Assembly: GCF_016615815.1 (NCBI RefSeq) | Contig: NZ_CP067112.1 | Location: forward strand, 744,001 to 808,000 | Source of the DNA: Luteimonas sp. MC1572 | Lineage (GTDB): Bacteria > Pseudomonadota > Gammaproteobacteria > Xanthomonadales > Xanthomonadaceae | Direction: 5' to 3' | DNA: 64,000 bases | Part shown: positions 1 to 8,749 of the stretch, one piece after another | Position numbering within the stretch: the first letter of the stretch is position 1 | Layout of the letters: every line of letters begins with the position of its first letter | Notes under the pieces: model-generated | The model's database searches: none | What the model saw: only the letters and a program-made list of their open reading frames with translations | Told to the model about the DNA's origin: nothing | Translations under genes and position numbers: made by a program

Positions 1-2
1 CG

Positions 3-323
3 CGCCTGATCGCCGCGGCTACCGCGCGCGCGCTCCAGGCGGTGCCAGGAAGCTCGGGTCTGTATCACCTCACTGCCGTGGGGCGGACCAGCTGGCACGG
101 ATTCGCCGAGGCGATCGTGGCCGGCGCGTACGCCCGGGGCCTGCTGAAGGCCATGCCGCGCGTCACCGCGATCACCACCAGCGACTACCCGACGCCGGCC
201 CGCCGCCCTGCGTGGTCGTGCCTGGACACGGCCGCATTCAGCGCCGCGTTCGGCATCGCACTTCCGGACTGGAGGCACGCGCTTGACGCGGTTCTCGACG
301 AAATGGTGGCAAGCGCGTCCTGA
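3..323 (+). CDS. rmlD: dTDP-4-dehydrorhamnose reductase, C-terminal fragment (5' end outside the window)
   Basis: The frame is open from the window edge and ends at 323. The last ~106 residues resemble the C-terminus of RmlD/RfbD: a GLYHLTAVGRTSWHGFAEAI segment, which in the family binds sugar nucleotide, followed by the TTSDYPTPARRPAWS block typical of RmlD and its substrate-binding tail. The enzyme makes the last NADPH-dependent reduction in dTDP-L-rhamnose synthesis, for O-antigen or exopolysaccharide. Presumably it ends an rml cluster lying to the left. The internal GTG at 42 is not the true start. The catalytic half is not visible, so activity cannot be judged. Confidence 0.85.
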   Translation, partial: RLIAAATARALQAVPGSSGLYHLTAVGRTSWHGFAEAIVAGAYARGLLKAMPRVTAITTSDYPTPARRPAWSCLDTAAFSAAFGIALPDWRHALDAVLDEMVASAS

Positions 324-409
324 GTGCGGGACGATGTGTCGCGGTCGTGGGGAGCACGGCCGTCGCGGCGCCGGAGGCGTGCGCGGTCAACACCACAGGG
401 GACTGCACC

Positions 410-2398
410 ATGATCAGATTCGCCAGGGCCGCTTGCATCGCGGTCACGCTGATGGCCGCGTCGTCGCTGGCCGGGGCCACCACGCGCAGCGTCGACGTGG
501 ACGGCTTCATCAAGCGCGACGCCTTCACCCAGATCAAGATTTCGCCGACGGGCGAGTATTTCGCCGCCACCGTGCCGATGGCCGATCGCACCGCGCTCGT
601 AATCCTGCGCCGGAGCGACAATGCGCTGCTTGCCAGCGCCAACCTGGGCCGCAACAAGCACGTGGCGAACTTCTGGTGGGCCAGTGACGGCTACGTGCTG
701 TTCAGCGGCGCCGAGAAGATCGGCGAGCTCGACCGGCCGCAATCGACCGGCGACATCTATGCCACCAGCATCAACGGCAAGACCGATATCCTGGTCGGGC
801 AGAGCGTCGCGGTGATGGGCCTCGGCAGCAACATCAGGCCGAAGAAGATCGAGCGGGTCGCAGCGCACATGGTCGACACGCTGCGCGACAGCGAAACCGA
901 GGTTCTGGTCTCGGTGCAGCCGTTCACACAGGATCCCTTCACGCGCGTCGACAGGATGAACATCGTGACCGGGCGCCGCACCCCGGTGGCAAGGGCGCCG
1001 GTGCGCAATGCAAGCTTCCTGACCGACCACGCCGGTGAAGTGCGCGTGGCGAATGGCTTGCACACCGACAATGCCCGGCGCCTGTACCTGCGCAAGGGCA
1101 AGGGCGATGAGTGGACCCTGGTCAACGACGAGACGACCAGCAACCGCATCGACTGGCCGATCGGCTTCTCGAACGACAACCTCACCCTCTACCTGCAGTC
1201 CGAGCGCGACGACGGCCCGGATGTGATCGTCGCGTACGACGTCGCCAGCGGCGCGCGCAAGGAGGTGCTGCGCGACGACAACCGCGATCCGTCGTCGATC
1301 ATCTTCAGCATCACCAACGATGCGCCGGTCGGCGTGCTGTACGAGGACGGCAAGGCGCGTACCGCGTTCTTCGATCCGGCCTCGAGCGACGCCCGCCAGT
1401 ACCGCAGCCTGGAAGCCGCGTTCCCCGACCACTCGCCGCTGGTCACGTCGCAGACCAAGGACGGCAAGCTCACCCTGGTGCAGGTCTCCAGCGACCGCAA
1501 CCCGGGTGACTACTACCTCTTCGACACCGAGGGCAAGACCGCCGCGCACGTCCTGAGCCGTCGTGCCGGGGTCGACCCGGAGCAAATGGCCGAGGTGCGC
1601 CCGATCACGCTGAAGGCACGCGACGGGTTGGCGCTGACCGGCTACGTCAGCATCCCGCACGGCTCGACCGGCAAGGACCTGCCGATGGTGGTGATGCCGC
1701 ATGGTGGTCCGTACGGCATATACGAAAGCTGGTTCTTCGACACCGACACGCAGCTGCTGTCGGCCGCGGGCTACGCCGTCCTGCGCCTGAACTACCGGGG
1801 TTCGGGCAACCACGGCCGTAGTTTCCAGCAGGCCGGCGCGCGTGAATGGGGCGGCAAGATGCAGGACGACCTGACCGACGCCACCCGTTGGGTCGTGGCG
1901 CAGGGCATCGCCGACGGGAACCGCGTTTGCATCCACGGAGTCAGTTACGGTGGCTATGCCGCTCTGATGGGCGTGGCAAAGGAACCGTCGCTGTACAGGT
2001 GCGCTTCGGGCTACGTCGGTGTCTACGACCTGCCGCTGATGCAGGCCGCGGACGGCCGCGACAGCAAGCGGCTGGGCAACTGGTCGAAGGACTGGGTGGG
2101 CGATGATGCCGCGGCGCTGGCCGCGGCGTCGCCAAACCGCATCGCCGACCGCATCAAGGTGCCGGTGTTCCTGGCGGCGGGCGGCGAGGACGAGATCGCG
2201 CCGATCGAACACAGCCGCAGGATGGAAAAGGCGCTGGTGGCCGCAGGCGTTCCAGTGCAGACCCTGTATTACGCCACCGAGGGCCACGGCTTCTACGTCG
2301 AGGAGAATCGGCGCGAGTACTACACCCGGCTGCTCGCGTTCCTTGGCGCGCACCTGGGAGGTGCCACGGCAGGACCGTCATCGGCCGGGGCGAAGTAG
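410..2398 (+). CDS. S9 family peptidase (prolyl oligopeptidase type), secreted, tandem copy 1
   Basis: A 662-residue protein. The start at 410 is preferred over in-frame 347 because it follows an AGGGGAC ribosome site and begins a signal peptide (MIRFARAACIAVTLMAASSLAGA). Residues ~30-400 form a beta-propeller-like region. The C-terminal ~250 residues are an alpha/beta hydrolase with nucleophile Ser512 in GVSYGGY, Asp594 in GGEDE and His626 in EGHGFY, a complete triad. Expected role: periplasmic or extracellular cleavage of short peptides, as dipeptidyl or acylaminoacyl peptidase; exact specificity is not visible. The next gene is a close paralogue, and an OPT transporter and a third S9 peptidase follow. 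Confidence 0.9.
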   Translation: MIRFARAACIAVTLMAASSLAGATTRSVDVDGFIKRDAFTQIKISPTGEYFAATVPMADRTALVILRRSDNALLASANLGRNKHVANFWWASDGYVLFSGAEKIGELDRPQSTGDIYATSINGKTDILVGQSVAVMGLGSNIRPKKIERVAAHMVDTLRDSETEVLVSVQPFTQDPFTRVDRMNIVTGRRTPVARAPVRNASFLTDHAGEVRVANGLHTDNARRLYLRKGKGDEWTLVNDETTSNRIDWPIGFSNDNLTLYLQSERDDGPDVIVAYDVASGARKEVLRDDNRDPSSIIFSITNDAPVGVLYEDGKARTAFFDPASSDARQYRSLEAAFPDHSPLVTSQTKDGKLTLVQVSSDRNPGDYYLFDTEGKTAAHVLSRRAGVDPEQMAEVRPITLKARDGLALTGYVSIPHGSTGKDLPMVVMPHGGPYGIYESWFFDTDTQLLSAAGYAVLRLNYRGSGNHGRSFQQAGAREWGGKMQDDLTDATRWVVAQGIADGNRVCIHGVSYGGYAALMGVAKEPSLYRCASGYVGVYDLPLMQAADGRDSKRLGNWSKDWVGDDAAALAAASPNRIADRIKVPVFLAAGGEDEIAPIEHSRRMEKALVAAGVPVQTLYYATEGHGFYVEENRREYYTRLLAFLGAHLGGATAGPSSAGAK

Positions 2399-2414
2399 TC
2401 CGCGGAATCGGCTG

Positions 2415-2443
2415 ACGCCCGGCCGCGTGGAGCGGCCGGGCGT
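2415..2443. repeat. Intergenic hairpin between the two S9 peptidase genes
   Basis: A perfect 10-base inverted repeat (ACGCCCGGCC / GGCCGGGCGT) with a 9-base loop lies 17 bases after the first peptidase stop. There is no T-run, so it is not a canonical intrinsic terminator. It may stabilise the 3' end of the upstream message or weakly attenuate read-through. Confidence 0.45.
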
Positions 2444-2485
2444 ACGCATGGAAGCGCGCAAGATGAAAAAAAATCGGGGGAAACA

Positions 2486-4456
2486 ATGATTCGATTCGTG
2501 AAGACGGCCGTGGTTGCGGTCGCCCTGTTGTTCGTGTGCATGCCGGCGACGGCCGTCGACCTCGACGCCTTCGTCCGCACCGACGCGTTCCACCAGATCA
2601 AGATCTCCCCGACGGGTGAGTACCTGGCCGCGACGGTTCCGCTGGAAGACCGCACCGTGCTCGTGATCCTCCAGCGGTCCGACCACAAGCCCGTGGGCGG
2701 TGCGAACCTGGGCCGGAACAGGCATGTCGCCGGCTTCTGGTGGGCGACCGACGACCGCCTCGTGTTCAGCGGTTCGGAAAAGATCGGCGCACACGACGCG
2801 CCACGCCTCACCGGCGACCTGTACGCGGTGAGCGCGGATGGCAAGGGCGCGGAGATCCTGGTGGGCCAGAGTCTCCAGGTCAAGGAGACCGGCAGCAACA
2901 TCAAGCCCCGGAAGATGGAGCATGTCGCCGCGTTCCTCGTCGATCCGTTGCTGGACAATCCCAGGGAAGTGCTGATCTCGGTACAGAAGTTCACCGAGGA
3001 CCCGTTCACGACCGCCGAGCGCCTCGACATCTACAGCGGGCGGCGCGTGCGTGTGGCACTTGCCCCGGTGCCGCGCGGCACCTTCGTGGCCGACAAGGCG
3101 GGCCAGGTACGGGCCGTCATCGGGGCAGGTATCGACAATGTCTCCAAGCTCTACCTGCGCAGCGGCAGCGGCGATGAATGGAAGCTGCTCAACGACGAAG
3201 CCACCAGCCAGCGGATCGAGTTCCCGCTGGGATTCTCCGATGACGGCAGCAAACTGTTCCTGCAGGCGGAGCATCCGACCGGGCCGGACCGGATCGTCAG
3301 TTACGACGTTGCCACCGCGGAGCGCAAGACGCTCCTGGTGGACGACGTGCACGACCCGGAAGAGATCATCTACAGCATTGCCACGCACGAGCCGGTCGGC
3401 GCGCTTTACCTGGACGGCAAGCCGCGCACGGAATTCTTCGACGCCCAAAGCGCCGATGCGCGGCAGTACCGAGGCCTCGAAGCGGCGTTCCCGGGCGAGT
3501 CGCCGATCATCACCTCGAAGACCCGGGACGGCCGCTACACGCTTGTGCGCGTGGTGAGCGACCGGAACCCGGGTGACTACTTCCTGTTCGATACCGTAAA
3601 GAAGGACGCCGCGCGCATCATCAGCCGGCGCGAATGGCTGGATCCCGCCGCGATGGCCGAGTCCAGGCCGATCACGCTGGCCAGCCGGGATGGCCTGCGG
3701 CTCACGGGCTACGTGACGTTGCCGCCAGGTTCCGAAGGGAACGCGCTGCCGATGGTGGTGCTGCCGCATGGCGGTCCGTTCGGCATCCATGAAGAGTGGC
3801 AGTTCCACGACGGCAGCCAGTTGCTGGCCGCGGCGGGCTACGCGGTGCTGCGCATCAACTTCCGCGGTTCCGGCAACCACGGTCGCGCGTTTGAACAGGC
3901 CGGCGCGCGCGAGTGGGGCGGCAAGATGCAGGACGACCTCACCGACGCGACCCGCTGGGCTGTCCAGCAGGGCATTGCCGACCCCGCCCGCATCTGCATC
4001 TACGGCGCGAGCTACGGCGGCTATGCGGCACTCATGGGTGCGGCCAAGGAGCCTGACCTCTACAGATGCGCGGTGGGCTACATCGGCGTCTACGACCTGC
4101 CGATGATGCACGCGCGTGGCGACATGCAGCGGCGCGGTTCCGGCGAGACCTACCTGCGCGAATGGATAGGTGACCCGGAGTCGCTCGCGGCGGTCTCGCC
4201 GAGCCGCCTCGCCGACAGGATCAAGATCCCGGTGTTCCTTGCCGCCGGTGGCGAGGACGAGCGTGCGCCCATCGAACATTCCAGGCTGATGGAGCGTGCG
4301 CTGAAGCAAGCGGGCGTGCCGGTGGAAACGCTCTACTACAAGTCCGAAGGTCACGGGTTCTACGTCCAGGCGCATCGCCGGGAATTCTACGAGCGGCTGT
4401 TGGCGTTCCTCGACAGGCATATCGGCGAAGGCAGGGACGTGGCAACGGCGGAGTGA
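2486..4456 (+). CDS. S9 family peptidase (prolyl oligopeptidase type), secreted, tandem copy 2
   Basis: A 656-residue paralogue of the gene before it. The start at 2486 follows a strong GGGGGAA site and opens a signal peptide (MIRFVKTAVVAVALLFVCMPATA). The triad is Ser509 (GASYGGY), Asp591 (GGEDE) and His623 (EGHGFY). Long blocks are shared with copy 1, such as REWGGKMQDDLTDATRW and the FHQIKISPTGEY start of the mature chain, so the pair is a tandem duplication that has since diverged. Both triads are intact, so both are probably active; divergence is greatest in the propeller and the C-terminal tail. Likely role: hydrolysis of oligopeptides outside the cytoplasm, feeding the OPT transporter downstream. 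Confidence 0.9.
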   Translation: MIRFVKTAVVAVALLFVCMPATAVDLDAFVRTDAFHQIKISPTGEYLAATVPLEDRTVLVILQRSDHKPVGGANLGRNRHVAGFWWATDDRLVFSGSEKIGAHDAPRLTGDLYAVSADGKGAEILVGQSLQVKETGSNIKPRKMEHVAAFLVDPLLDNPREVLISVQKFTEDPFTTAERLDIYSGRRVRVALAPVPRGTFVADKAGQVRAVIGAGIDNVSKLYLRSGSGDEWKLLNDEATSQRIEFPLGFSDDGSKLFLQAEHPTGPDRIVSYDVATAERKTLLVDDVHDPEEIIYSIATHEPVGALYLDGKPRTEFFDAQSADARQYRGLEAAFPGESPIITSKTRDGRYTLVRVVSDRNPGDYFLFDTVKKDAARIISRREWLDPAAMAESRPITLASRDGLRLTGYVTLPPGSEGNALPMVVLPHGGPFGIHEEWQFHDGSQLLAAAGYAVLRINFRGSGNHGRAFEQAGAREWGGKMQDDLTDATRWAVQQGIADPARICIYGASYGGYAALMGAAKEPDLYRCAVGYIGVYDLPMMHARGDMQRRGSGETYLREWIGDPESLAAVSPSRLADRIKIPVFLAAGGEDERAPIEHSRLMERALKQAGVPVETLYYKSEGHGFYVQAHRREFYERLLAFLDRHIGEGRDVATAE

Positions 4457-4480
4457 CGCCGCTGGACGCCGCTGGACGCC
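4455..4480. repeat. Short 10-base tandem repeat after the second S9 gene
   Basis: The unit GCTGGACGCC occurs twice in direct succession at 4461-4480, with a partial unit (GACGCC) just before. It lies in the 76-base gap before the OPT transporter gene. It is probably a replication-slippage product; no function is evident. Confidence 0.5.
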
Positions 4481-4532
4481 GAACCGGTGCACCTAGTAGC
4501 GTGGCAGGACTTCGCATGGAGAATCCAGCCAG

Positions 4533-6500
4533 ATGGGCGAACACAAGCACGGGGCCGTCCCGCAGTTGACCTTCCGCGCGGTGCTTCTGGCGATCATCCT
4601 CGCCGTGGTGCTGTCGGCCGCCAACGCCTACCTGGGCCTGTTCGCGGGCCTGACCATCGCCACCGCGATCCCGGCGGCGGTGGTGTCGATGGGCGTGCTG
4701 CGCCTACTCGGTGGCGGCACGATCCTCGAGAACAACATAGTGCAGACCGGCGCCTCCGCCGGTTCGTCGATCGCGGCGGGCGTGATCTTCACCATTCCGG
4801 CGCTGATCATCCTCGGCTACTGGGACACGTTCGAGTACTGGTGGGTGCTGGCGATCGCCGGCCTCGGCGGCCTGCTCGGCGTGCTGTTCTCGGTGCCACT
4901 GCGGCGCACGATGATCGTCGAGGATCCACTGCCGTTCCCCGAGGGCAAGGCCGCGGCCGAGGTGCTCAAGGCCGGCGAGAACCCGGGGCCGGGGCTCAGG
5001 ATCCTCGCCATGGCCGCGGGCATCGGCGCCCTGGTCAAGGTCGCCGCCGAGAGCGGCATGCGCATGATCCCGGACAACGCGGTGGCGTCGGGCTTCATGG
5101 GCAAATACCTGGGCTACATGGGCACCAACCTGTCGCCGGCGCTGCTGGGCGTGGGCTACATCGTGGGCCTCAACATCGGCATCGTGGTGCTGTCGGGCGC
5201 GATCCTGTCCTGGAACATCGCGATCCCGATCTACCACGCGTTCTTCCTGGGCAGCGACCCGGTGCTGGCCGCGCAGCTCGCGGGCGCATCGGCGGCTGAC
5301 GCGGCCGGCGCCATCTGGTCGACCAAGATCCGCTACCTCGGCGTCGGCGCGATGCTGATCGGCGGCATCTGGACGCTGTTCTCGCTGCGCAAGTCGCTGC
5401 TGTCGGGCGTGAAGAGCGGCATCGCCGCCGCGCGCAAGGGCAGTGGCGAGGCGGTGGCCGAGACTGACCGCGACCTGCCGATGAAGTGGATGCTGATCGC
5501 GCTGCTCCTGTTCGTGATCCCGCTGCTGGTGCTGTACCAGGCCATCGTCGGCAACTGGTTCGTCAGCGTGCCGATGACGATCATCATGATCGTGGCCGGC
5601 TTCCTGTTCGTGTCGGTGTCGGCGTACCTGGCGGGCCTGGTGGGTTCGTCGAACAACCCGGTCTCGGGCATCACCATCGCCACCATCCTGTTCGCGGCGG
5701 CGGTGCTGGTGATCCTGCTTGGCCGCGACTCGCCGGTCGGCGCGGTGGCGGCGATCATGATCGGCGCCGTGGTGTGCTGCGCGGCGGCGGTCGGTGGCGA
5801 CAACCTGCAGGACCTCAAGGCCGGTTACATCGTCGGCGCGACGCCGTGGAAGCAGCAGCTGATGCTCGGCATCGGTGCGTTTTCCTGCGCGCTGATCATG
5901 GCGCCGGTGCTCAACCTGCTGGCGCAGGCCTACGGCATCGGCGCGCCCACTCCGGAGCAGCCGCAGTCGCTGGCCGCGCCGCAGGCCACGCTGATGGCCT
6001 CGGTGGCCAAGGGCATGTTCGGCGGCGAGCTGCCCTGGGACATGATCGCGATCGGCGCGGGCGTCGGCGCGGCGATCATCGCCTTCGACGAGTGGCTGAA
6101 GTCGCGCGCCTCGACCTTCCGCGTGCCGGTGCTGGCGGCAGCCATCGGCATCTACCTCCCGATCGAGCTGATGGTGCCGATCTTCCTCGGCGGCGTGCTG
6201 GCCTGGCTGGTGGAGAACAAGCACGGCGTGCATCCGCACGACGAGGCGGCGCGCGACAGGATCCACCGCCCGGGCACGCTGTTCGCCGCCGGCCTGATCA
6301 CCGGCGAGGCGCTGATGGGCATCGCCATCGCAGTGCCTATCGTGGTCACGGAGCGCGCGGACGTGCTGGCGGTGTCCGAGGCGCTGCACTTCAACCAGTG
6401 GGTGGGGCTGGCGGTGCTGGCGGTGGTGGCCTGGCTGCTCTACCGCAGCGGCGCCAGGCAGGACACCACGGCCGCGCCGGTGGAGCCCGGACCCGTCTGA
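4533..6500 (+). CDS. OPT family oligopeptide transporter
   Basis: A 655-residue, very hydrophobic inner-membrane protein with about 14-16 predicted transmembrane segments. Its N-terminus (ANAYLGLFAGLTIATAIPAA) and the following NNIVQTGASAGSSIAAGVIF block are typical of bacterial OPT/YSL-type transporters (the TIGR00733-like group). It probably imports oligopeptides or peptide-like metal chelates by proton symport. The two peptidases upstream and the third downstream, all on the same strand, support peptide use. The first ~30 residues form a short hydrophilic tail and the first membrane helix. It could carry a metal-siderophore complex instead; the substrate cannot be read from sequence. Confidence 0.88.
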   Translation: MGEHKHGAVPQLTFRAVLLAIILAVVLSAANAYLGLFAGLTIATAIPAAVVSMGVLRLLGGGTILENNIVQTGASAGSSIAAGVIFTIPALIILGYWDTFEYWWVLAIAGLGGLLGVLFSVPLRRTMIVEDPLPFPEGKAAAEVLKAGENPGPGLRILAMAAGIGALVKVAAESGMRMIPDNAVASGFMGKYLGYMGTNLSPALLGVGYIVGLNIGIVVLSGAILSWNIAIPIYHAFFLGSDPVLAAQLAGASAADAAGAIWSTKIRYLGVGAMLIGGIWTLFSLRKSLLSGVKSGIAAARKGSGEAVAETDRDLPMKWMLIALLLFVIPLLVLYQAIVGNWFVSVPMTIIMIVAGFLFVSVSAYLAGLVGSSNNPVSGITIATILFAAAVLVILLGRDSPVGAVAAIMIGAVVCCAAAVGGDNLQDLKAGYIVGATPWKQQLMLGIGAFSCALIMAPVLNLLAQAYGIGAPTPEQPQSLAAPQATLMASVAKGMFGGELPWDMIAIGAGVGAAIIAFDEWLKSRASTFRVPVLAAAIGIYLPIELMVPIFLGGVLAWLVENKHGVHPHDEAARDRIHRPGTLFAAGLITGEALMGIAIAVPIVVTERADVLAVSEALHFNQWVGLAVLAVVAWLLYRSGARQDTTAAPVEPGPV

Positions 6501-6618
6501 CTGGCACCGGCGGGTGCGCGCCAGGCCGCACGGGTGCGCGCGGCGTGCGACGTCCGGCCTTTGCGCCGGCCGCCGCCGCCGCCTACCATCGGGCCTTTCC
6601 GTTCCGGAGTCCCGATCC

Positions 6619-8682
6619 ATGCTGCGAACCGCCCTGTTGCCCCTGTGCCTGCTGGCCGCGTTGCCGGTGGTGGCCGACGCCCGCGGGCTCGAGGCTCGCG
6701 ACCTGGTCGCGCTCGATCGCGTGTCCTCGCCCACGCTGTCGCCCAACGGCACGCAGCTGGTGTTCGCGCAGCGTTCGGTCGACCTGGCCGCCAACACGTC
6801 GACCACGGCGCTGTACGCGCGCAATCTGGTGACGCGTGACAACGCGCCGCCGCGGCGGCTCACGCCCGAGGGCTGGAACGTCAATTCGCCGGGCTTCTCG
6901 CCGGATGGCGCCACCGTGTACTTCCTGAGCGCGAAGAACGGGTCGCAGCAGCTGTACGCGATCGGCCTGGACGGCGGCGCGCCGCGCCAGCTCACCGGTT
7001 TCGCGCTCGACGTCGGCACCTACCACGTGTCACCCGACGGCCGCCGCATCGCGTTCAGCGCCGACACCTTCGGCGACTGCGCGGCCGATTTCGCCTGCAC
7101 GCAGAAGCGCCTCGACGAGCGCAAGGCGGCCAAGACGTCCGGCGTGCTCTACGACCAGCTGTTCGTGCGCCACTGGGACACGTGGAACGACGGCCGCCGC
7201 AACCGCCTCTTCGTGGCCGACCTGCCGACCGGCAAGGCCGGCCCGGTCGCGACCGCGGTGGCCATCAGCGGCGCGCTCGATGGCGACGTCCCCGGCAAGC
7301 CGTTCGGCGGCGCCGAGGATTACAGCTGGGCGCCCGACGGCGGCAGCGTCGTGGCCAGCGTCAAGGTCGCGGGACGCGAGGAGCCGTGGACCACCAACTT
7401 CGACCTCTATCGCCTGGCCGTCGACGGCCAGGCGGCGCCGGTCAACCTCACCGCCGACAACCCCGCCTGGGATGCCGGCCCGGTGTTCAGCGCCGATGGC
7501 AAGACCCTGTTCTACCGCGCCATGAAGCGCCCGGGATTCGAGGCCGACCGCTACGCGCTGATGGCACTCGACCTGGCCAGCGGCGAACGCCGCGAGATCG
7601 CCCCCAACTGGGACCGCTCGCCGAGCCAGCTGGTGCCTTCCGCCGATGGCCGCACGCTCTACGTGGCCGCACAGGACACCGGCGACTACCCGCTGTTCCG
7701 CATCGACGTGGCCAGCGGCGACGTCGCGAAGCTGGTGGGCGATGGCACGGTGTCGTCGTTCGCTCTCGCCGGTGACACCTTGGCCATCGGCCGCAACACC
7801 ATCGCGACCGGCGACGTGATCTACACCACCACGCTGGATGCGCAGGCGCTGCGCGCCATCACGCCGACCGCGACCGAGCGCCTGCCGGGTGTCGACTTCG
7901 GCGCCTACGAGCAGTTCTCGTTCAAGGGCGCCAAGGGCGCGACCGTGCACGGCTACGTGGTCAAGCCGTGGAACTTCGAGGAAGGCAAGACCTATCCGGT
8001 CGCTTTCCTGATCCATGGCGGGCCGCAGGGCAGCTTCGGCAACGGCTGGAGCTACCGCTGGAACCCGCAGACCTATGCCGGCCAGGGCTATGCCGTGGTC
8101 ATGATCGACTTCCACGGGTCCACCGGCTACGGCCAGGCGTTCACCGATGCCATCAGCGGCGACTGGGGCGATGCGCCGCTGGTCGACCTGCAGAAGGGCT
8201 GGGCCGCGGCACAGAAGCAGTACGGCTTCCTCGACGGCGACAATGCCTGCGCGCTGGGCGCCAGCTACGGCGGCTACATGGTCAACTGGATCGCCAGCCA
8301 GTGGAACGCGCCGTGGAAGTGCCTGGTCAACCACAACGGCGTGTTCGACACCCGTTCGATGGGCCTGGTGACCGAGGAGCTGTGGTTCAGCGAGTGGGAG
8401 AACGGCGGCACCGTGTTCGAGAAGCCCGAGGCCTACGAGCGCTACAACCCCGCGCGGCACATCGACAAGTGGCGCGTGCCGATGCTGGTGGTGGCCGGCC
8501 AGAACGACTTCCGCGTGCCCCTCGACCAGAGTCTGTCGACGTTCACCGCCCTGCAGCGCCAGGGCATCGCGTCGCAGCTGCTGTACTTCCCGGACGAGAA
8601 CCACTGGGTGCTGAAGCCGCAGAACAGCGTGCTCTGGCACGACACCGTCAACGCCTGGCTCAAGCAGCACATCGGCGACTGA
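6619..8682 (+). CDS. S9 family peptidase (dipeptidyl aminopeptidase / acylaminoacyl peptidase)
   Basis: A 687-residue protein. The ATG at 6619 is chosen over the upstream in-frame start at 6514 because it begins a signal peptide (MLRTALLPLCLLAALPVVADA) and follows TTCCGGAGT. The N-terminal region contains WD40/TolB-like propeller repeats (SPNGTQLVF, SPDGATVYFLS, SPDGRRIAF). The C-terminal hydrolase has Ser549 in GASYGGY, Asp630 in AGQNDFRVP and His662 in DENHW. It belongs to a different S9 subgroup from the tandem pair upstream, closer to DPP/AAP-like enzymes (S9C). It is likely periplasmic or outer-membrane associated and takes part in peptide scavenging. Confidence 0.9.
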   Translation: MLRTALLPLCLLAALPVVADARGLEARDLVALDRVSSPTLSPNGTQLVFAQRSVDLAANTSTTALYARNLVTRDNAPPRRLTPEGWNVNSPGFSPDGATVYFLSAKNGSQQLYAIGLDGGAPRQLTGFALDVGTYHVSPDGRRIAFSADTFGDCAADFACTQKRLDERKAAKTSGVLYDQLFVRHWDTWNDGRRNRLFVADLPTGKAGPVATAVAISGALDGDVPGKPFGGAEDYSWAPDGGSVVASVKVAGREEPWTTNFDLYRLAVDGQAAPVNLTADNPAWDAGPVFSADGKTLFYRAMKRPGFEADRYALMALDLASGERREIAPNWDRSPSQLVPSADGRTLYVAAQDTGDYPLFRIDVASGDVAKLVGDGTVSSFALAGDTLAIGRNTIATGDVIYTTTLDAQALRAITPTATERLPGVDFGAYEQFSFKGAKGATVHGYVVKPWNFEEGKTYPVAFLIHGGPQGSFGNGWSYRWNPQTYAGQGYAVVMIDFHGSTGYGQAFTDAISGDWGDAPLVDLQKGWAAAQKQYGFLDGDNACALGASYGGYMVNWIASQWNAPWKCLVNHNGVFDTRSMGLVTEELWFSEWENGGTVFEKPEAYERYNPARHIDKWRVPMLVVAGQNDFRVPLDQSLSTFTALQRQGIASQLLYFPDENHWVLKPQNSVLWHDTVNAWLKQHIGD

Positions 8683-8695
8683 CCCACCTCATGCG

Positions 8696-8719
8696 CGCGG
8701 CCGGCATTCGCCGGCCGCG
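8696..8719. repeat. GC-rich hairpin after the third S9 peptidase
   Basis: A 10-base perfect stem (CGCGGCCGGC / GCCGGCCGCG) with a 4-base loop starts 14 bases after the peptidase stop. There is no T-run. It separates the peptide-use block from the DUF819 operon and may act in transcript end protection or Rho-assisted termination. Confidence 0.4.
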
Positions 8720-8749
8720 GACGCGCGTGCGCAACAGACCGAGGTACCG

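Noticed and set aside
3..323. Complete small gene starting with GTG at 42
   Set aside because: The frame is open to the window edge and the residues before 42 continue the RmlD homology, so it is a fragment of a longer gene.
185..4492. Long minus-strand open frames (722 and 704 residues) across the two S9 peptidase genes
   Set aside because: They are mirror frames of GC-rich coding DNA: repetitive Arg/Ala/Val/His-rich translations without domains, lying opposite genes with complete catalytic triads and signal peptides.
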